A stretch of 13,314 bases of DNA from Bacteroidota bacterium. GTDB taxonomy: Bacteria; Bacteroidota; Bacteroidia; Chitinophagales; Chitinophagaceae. The notes under the pieces are model-generated. The model was given only the letters and a program-made list of their open reading frames with translations. It was not told the DNA's origin and made no database searches. Below are positions 13,308 to 13,314 of this stretch, one piece after another. Position 1 is the stretch's first letter; each line of letters starts with the position of its first letter. Both the position numbers and the translations under genes were made by a program. The stretch spans positions 1-13,314 of the forward strand of contig JAEYOL010000156.1 of the NCBI GenBank assembly GCA_023411775.1, given 5' to 3'.

Positions 13308-13314
13308 TGTAAAC

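Overview
The window looks like chromosomal sequence from a member of the phylum Bacteroidota, probably Chitinophagaceae or a close relative. Three things support this. First, two proteins end in type IX secretion (T9SS) sorting domains, one of type A and one of type B (CHU_C, 'gliding motility-associated C-terminal domain'). Second, genes lack Shine-Dalgarno sequences and at least one start is preceded by a Bacteroidota-type TAnnTTTG promoter element. Third, intergenic spaces hold short-period word repeats. The genus assignment is inference.

Layout, left to right. (1) 1-914, minus: N-terminal 304 residues of a secreted M16 zinc peptidase, cut by the window edge. (2) 915-1293: a divergent intergenic region with a GCCGGGAAGG-type repeat and six 8-bp CATTYTCA units, then a TAATTTTG promoter element. 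(3) 1294-3141, plus: fused gamma-alpha subunit of 2-oxoacid:ferredoxin oxidoreductase (korA), with no korB beside it. (4) 3268-3699, plus: exported RidA-fold protein lacking the usual imine-binding arginine. (5) 3712-4629, minus: exported PD40/TolB-like propeller protein whose start codon lies in a perfect 10-bp inverted repeat.

(6) 4724-9956, minus: an apparent three-gene operon transcribed right to left. It encodes a seven-bladed propeller protein with a T9SS type B sorting domain, then a DUF1800 protein, then a DUF1501 protein with a twin-arginine-like signal and a T9SS type A sorting domain. This is the least understood and most system-like part of the window. The DUF1800/DUF1501 pair recurs widely in bacteria but I know of no firmly established function.

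(7) 10095-10754, minus: endonuclease III (nth). It is preceded by three tandem 118-bp repeats that each carry a copy of the nth start region. The middle copy keeps an ATG and opens a 28-codon mini-ORF; the distal copy has lost it. (8) 11216-13254, minus: enolase (eno), a DivIC/FtsB-type division protein and a small unknown protein, closed by a rho-independent terminator.

The housekeeping genes (korA, nth, eno, divIC) look ordinary in sequence. The accessory interest lies in the secreted operon, the duplicated nth leader, the PD40 start hairpin and the non-canonical RidA protein. No tRNA, rRNA, CRISPR array, insertion sequence or phage gene was seen.
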